Shown in pieces: positions 62,874 to 64,000 of a DNA stretch of 64,000 bases. Numbering within the stretch: position 1 is the first letter of the stretch; every line of letters starts with the position of its first letter. The notes beneath the pieces were generated by a model, which worked only from the letters and a program-made list of their open reading frames with translations, searched no databases and was not told the DNA's origin. The position numbers and the translations under genes were made by a program. Source of the stretch: Adineta vaga. Lineage: Eukaryota > Rotifera. Location of the stretch: the NCBI GenBank assembly GCA_021613535.1, contig CP075497.1, forward strand, positions 6,262,001-6,326,000. Reading direction: 5' to 3'.

Positions 62874-63548
62874 TTATTTGGTACTGATGGAATTGGTGTT
62901 GAACATAATGGCATTGTCGTTTGACGAGCATGGCGTCCAATAGGAATTATTATTTTGAAAATTTTGACATCGATTGGTGTTATAGGTATTAGTGGTACAA
63001 CAATCGATTGGACAACATGCATCATTAGTTGTTGAAGTCCATAATTGACGTTCTTGAGGATCGTTTTGATTTGAGCTAAAAAATGATCTAAACAAATTAG
63101 ACGGAATATATTTTTCAAGAAACAATTTGAAGAGTTCGGTTTGTTACTCTTTTGTACGATCATTGTTTTTTGATTGATGTTCTGCTCGTTTGTTATTGTC
63201 ATAGCATCGTGCAAAAATAGCTCGATCGTAATTAAGTACTCGATCTTTTTGTGTTGAGATTTGATTATCATAATAAAAACTACCATAAGACATATTGGTT
63301 GTTTTATATCTTTCTGCTGGTCGACAAATACAAGCAATAGTACGATTTGTTGGAGTATTGCCACAATCGGATGAATATATTGTTTTGTAAAGTTGTTGAA
63401 GAGGACGAAAACAACTTGATGGAGTACAATCGTTCGTATTGTTATTTATCGAATTATTACAACCATTTGTAGAGGAAAACATTGTTTGACATGGATTTAT
63501 ACAGTTATAGGATGGTAAACTATTATTAGTTGCATTGTAAGAAAACAT
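62874..63548 (-). CDS. Unrecognised Cys/Asn-rich protein
   Basis: Two exons joined across an intron of about 60 bp (donor near 63148, acceptor near 63090) give about 205 aa. It starts MFSYNATNNSLPSYNCINPC; the frame is open further upstream, but that part is unspliced leader-like sequence and gave no motif. The composition is striking: Asn, Cys, Thr, Ser and Tyr dominate, with cysteines in pairs and short spacings (NCINPC, NDACCPIDCC). No obvious signal peptide or membrane helix if this start is right. Many N-x-T/S sequons suggest it might be secreted from a start I did not identify. I know no matching family. It converges on the EF-hand gene, with 273 bp between the stops. Confidence 0.55.
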
Positions 63549-64000
63549 TATCGTATGTCGAAATCGAACAAAAAGAAAAGATTTAGAATAGAAAAATAGA
63601 GTTTCGTAGTTCGAGAAAAAATGAAAAAATGAATCAACGCGCTTAAATACAAAAATAAAGTATACGATGTACAGTAATGATATCAAAAATCTTTGTGATA
63701 AATGGGACTCTTGCTCTATAAGTACGTTATAAAAGAACAATGTAGTCATACGATCTAGCATTTATAACATTAGTATAAAGAGATAGATATATTTTACTTG
63801 GAAAGTATAGTTGAATGTACTTTCACTAAATCGAAACTGTTTTTCTGATGACAAAAATTCAAGTTAACTAATGCCATCTATTAGATTTTATTTTATTTTG
63901 AAATCTTCCAATCCATTGACTTACCTATATCGTCGGAAGAAGTCGAAAAAAGAAGTAAAGCTGATTTGAGCAGTCAGCATATTTTTTATTATTAAAAGAT
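63549..64000. other. Window edge, upstream of the Cys/Asn-rich gene
   Basis: AT-rich flank with no confident exon; may hold the promoter or a further 5' exon of the Cys/Asn-rich gene. Confidence 0.4.

Overview
The window is a gene-dense, AT-rich animal nuclear segment. Almost every gene is split by short introns, mostly 45-70 bp with GT-AG ends. The gene set is animal: a Crumbs polarity receptor, a nicotinic-type receptor, kinesin-2, a DOMON/cytochrome b561 reductase and a giant RNF213-like ATPase. A spliced YihY/BrkB-type gene of bacterial character, very small introns and splice acceptors abutting several start codons (as expected with spliced-leader trans-splicing) make a bdelloid rotifer (Rotaria/Adineta type) the best guess. 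That is inference from gene style, not a database match.

Layout. 0.5-3.8 kb (-): KIF3B-type kinesin-2. 4.2-5.2 kb (-): YihY/BrkB-family membrane protein. 7.4-15.0 kb (+): Crumbs, about 1,960 aa. 15.2-15.8 kb (+): intronless DUF1772 protein. 15.9-17.3 kb (+): RUS1/DUF647 protein. 17.6-18.9 kb (-): unrecognised type II membrane glycoprotein spread over small exons. 20.2-21.7 kb (-): RBBP4/MSI1-like WD40 histone chaperone. 22.0-24.9 kb (-): RGG-box, Q/Y-rich RNA-binding-type protein. 26.2-26.8 kb (+): ribosomal protein S13. 27.0-30.6 kb (+): importin beta-1. 33.4-35.4 kb (+): nicotinic acetylcholine receptor-type subunit. 36.7-39.0 kb (+): FRRS1-like reeler-DOMON-b561 protein. 39.1-53.6 kb (-): RNF213-like giant AAA+ protein, about 4,655 codons, with one apparent 1-nt frameshift near 45.3 kb. 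54.3-54.8 kb (-): unknown helical protein. 55.2-56.6 kb (-): RNF121. 56.8-57.8 kb (+): EMC10, head to head with RNF121. 61.8-62.6 kb (+): small membrane-anchored EF-hand protein. 62.9-63.5 kb (-): Cys/Asn-rich protein.

Most neighbours are unrelated housekeeping or signalling genes, so this is ordinary genome rather than one pathway. The exceptions are the divergent RNF121/EMC10 pair (both ER membrane protein biogenesis and quality control, 163 bp apart) and two tightly spaced co-directional groups (Crumbs-DUF1772-RUS1; RPS13-importin beta). I saw no transposon, CRISPR, rRNA or convincing tRNA. The most unusual items are the RNF213-like protein that lacks a RING and carries an altered RZ finger, its frameshift, the bacterial-type YihY gene, and four unrecognised spliced genes.
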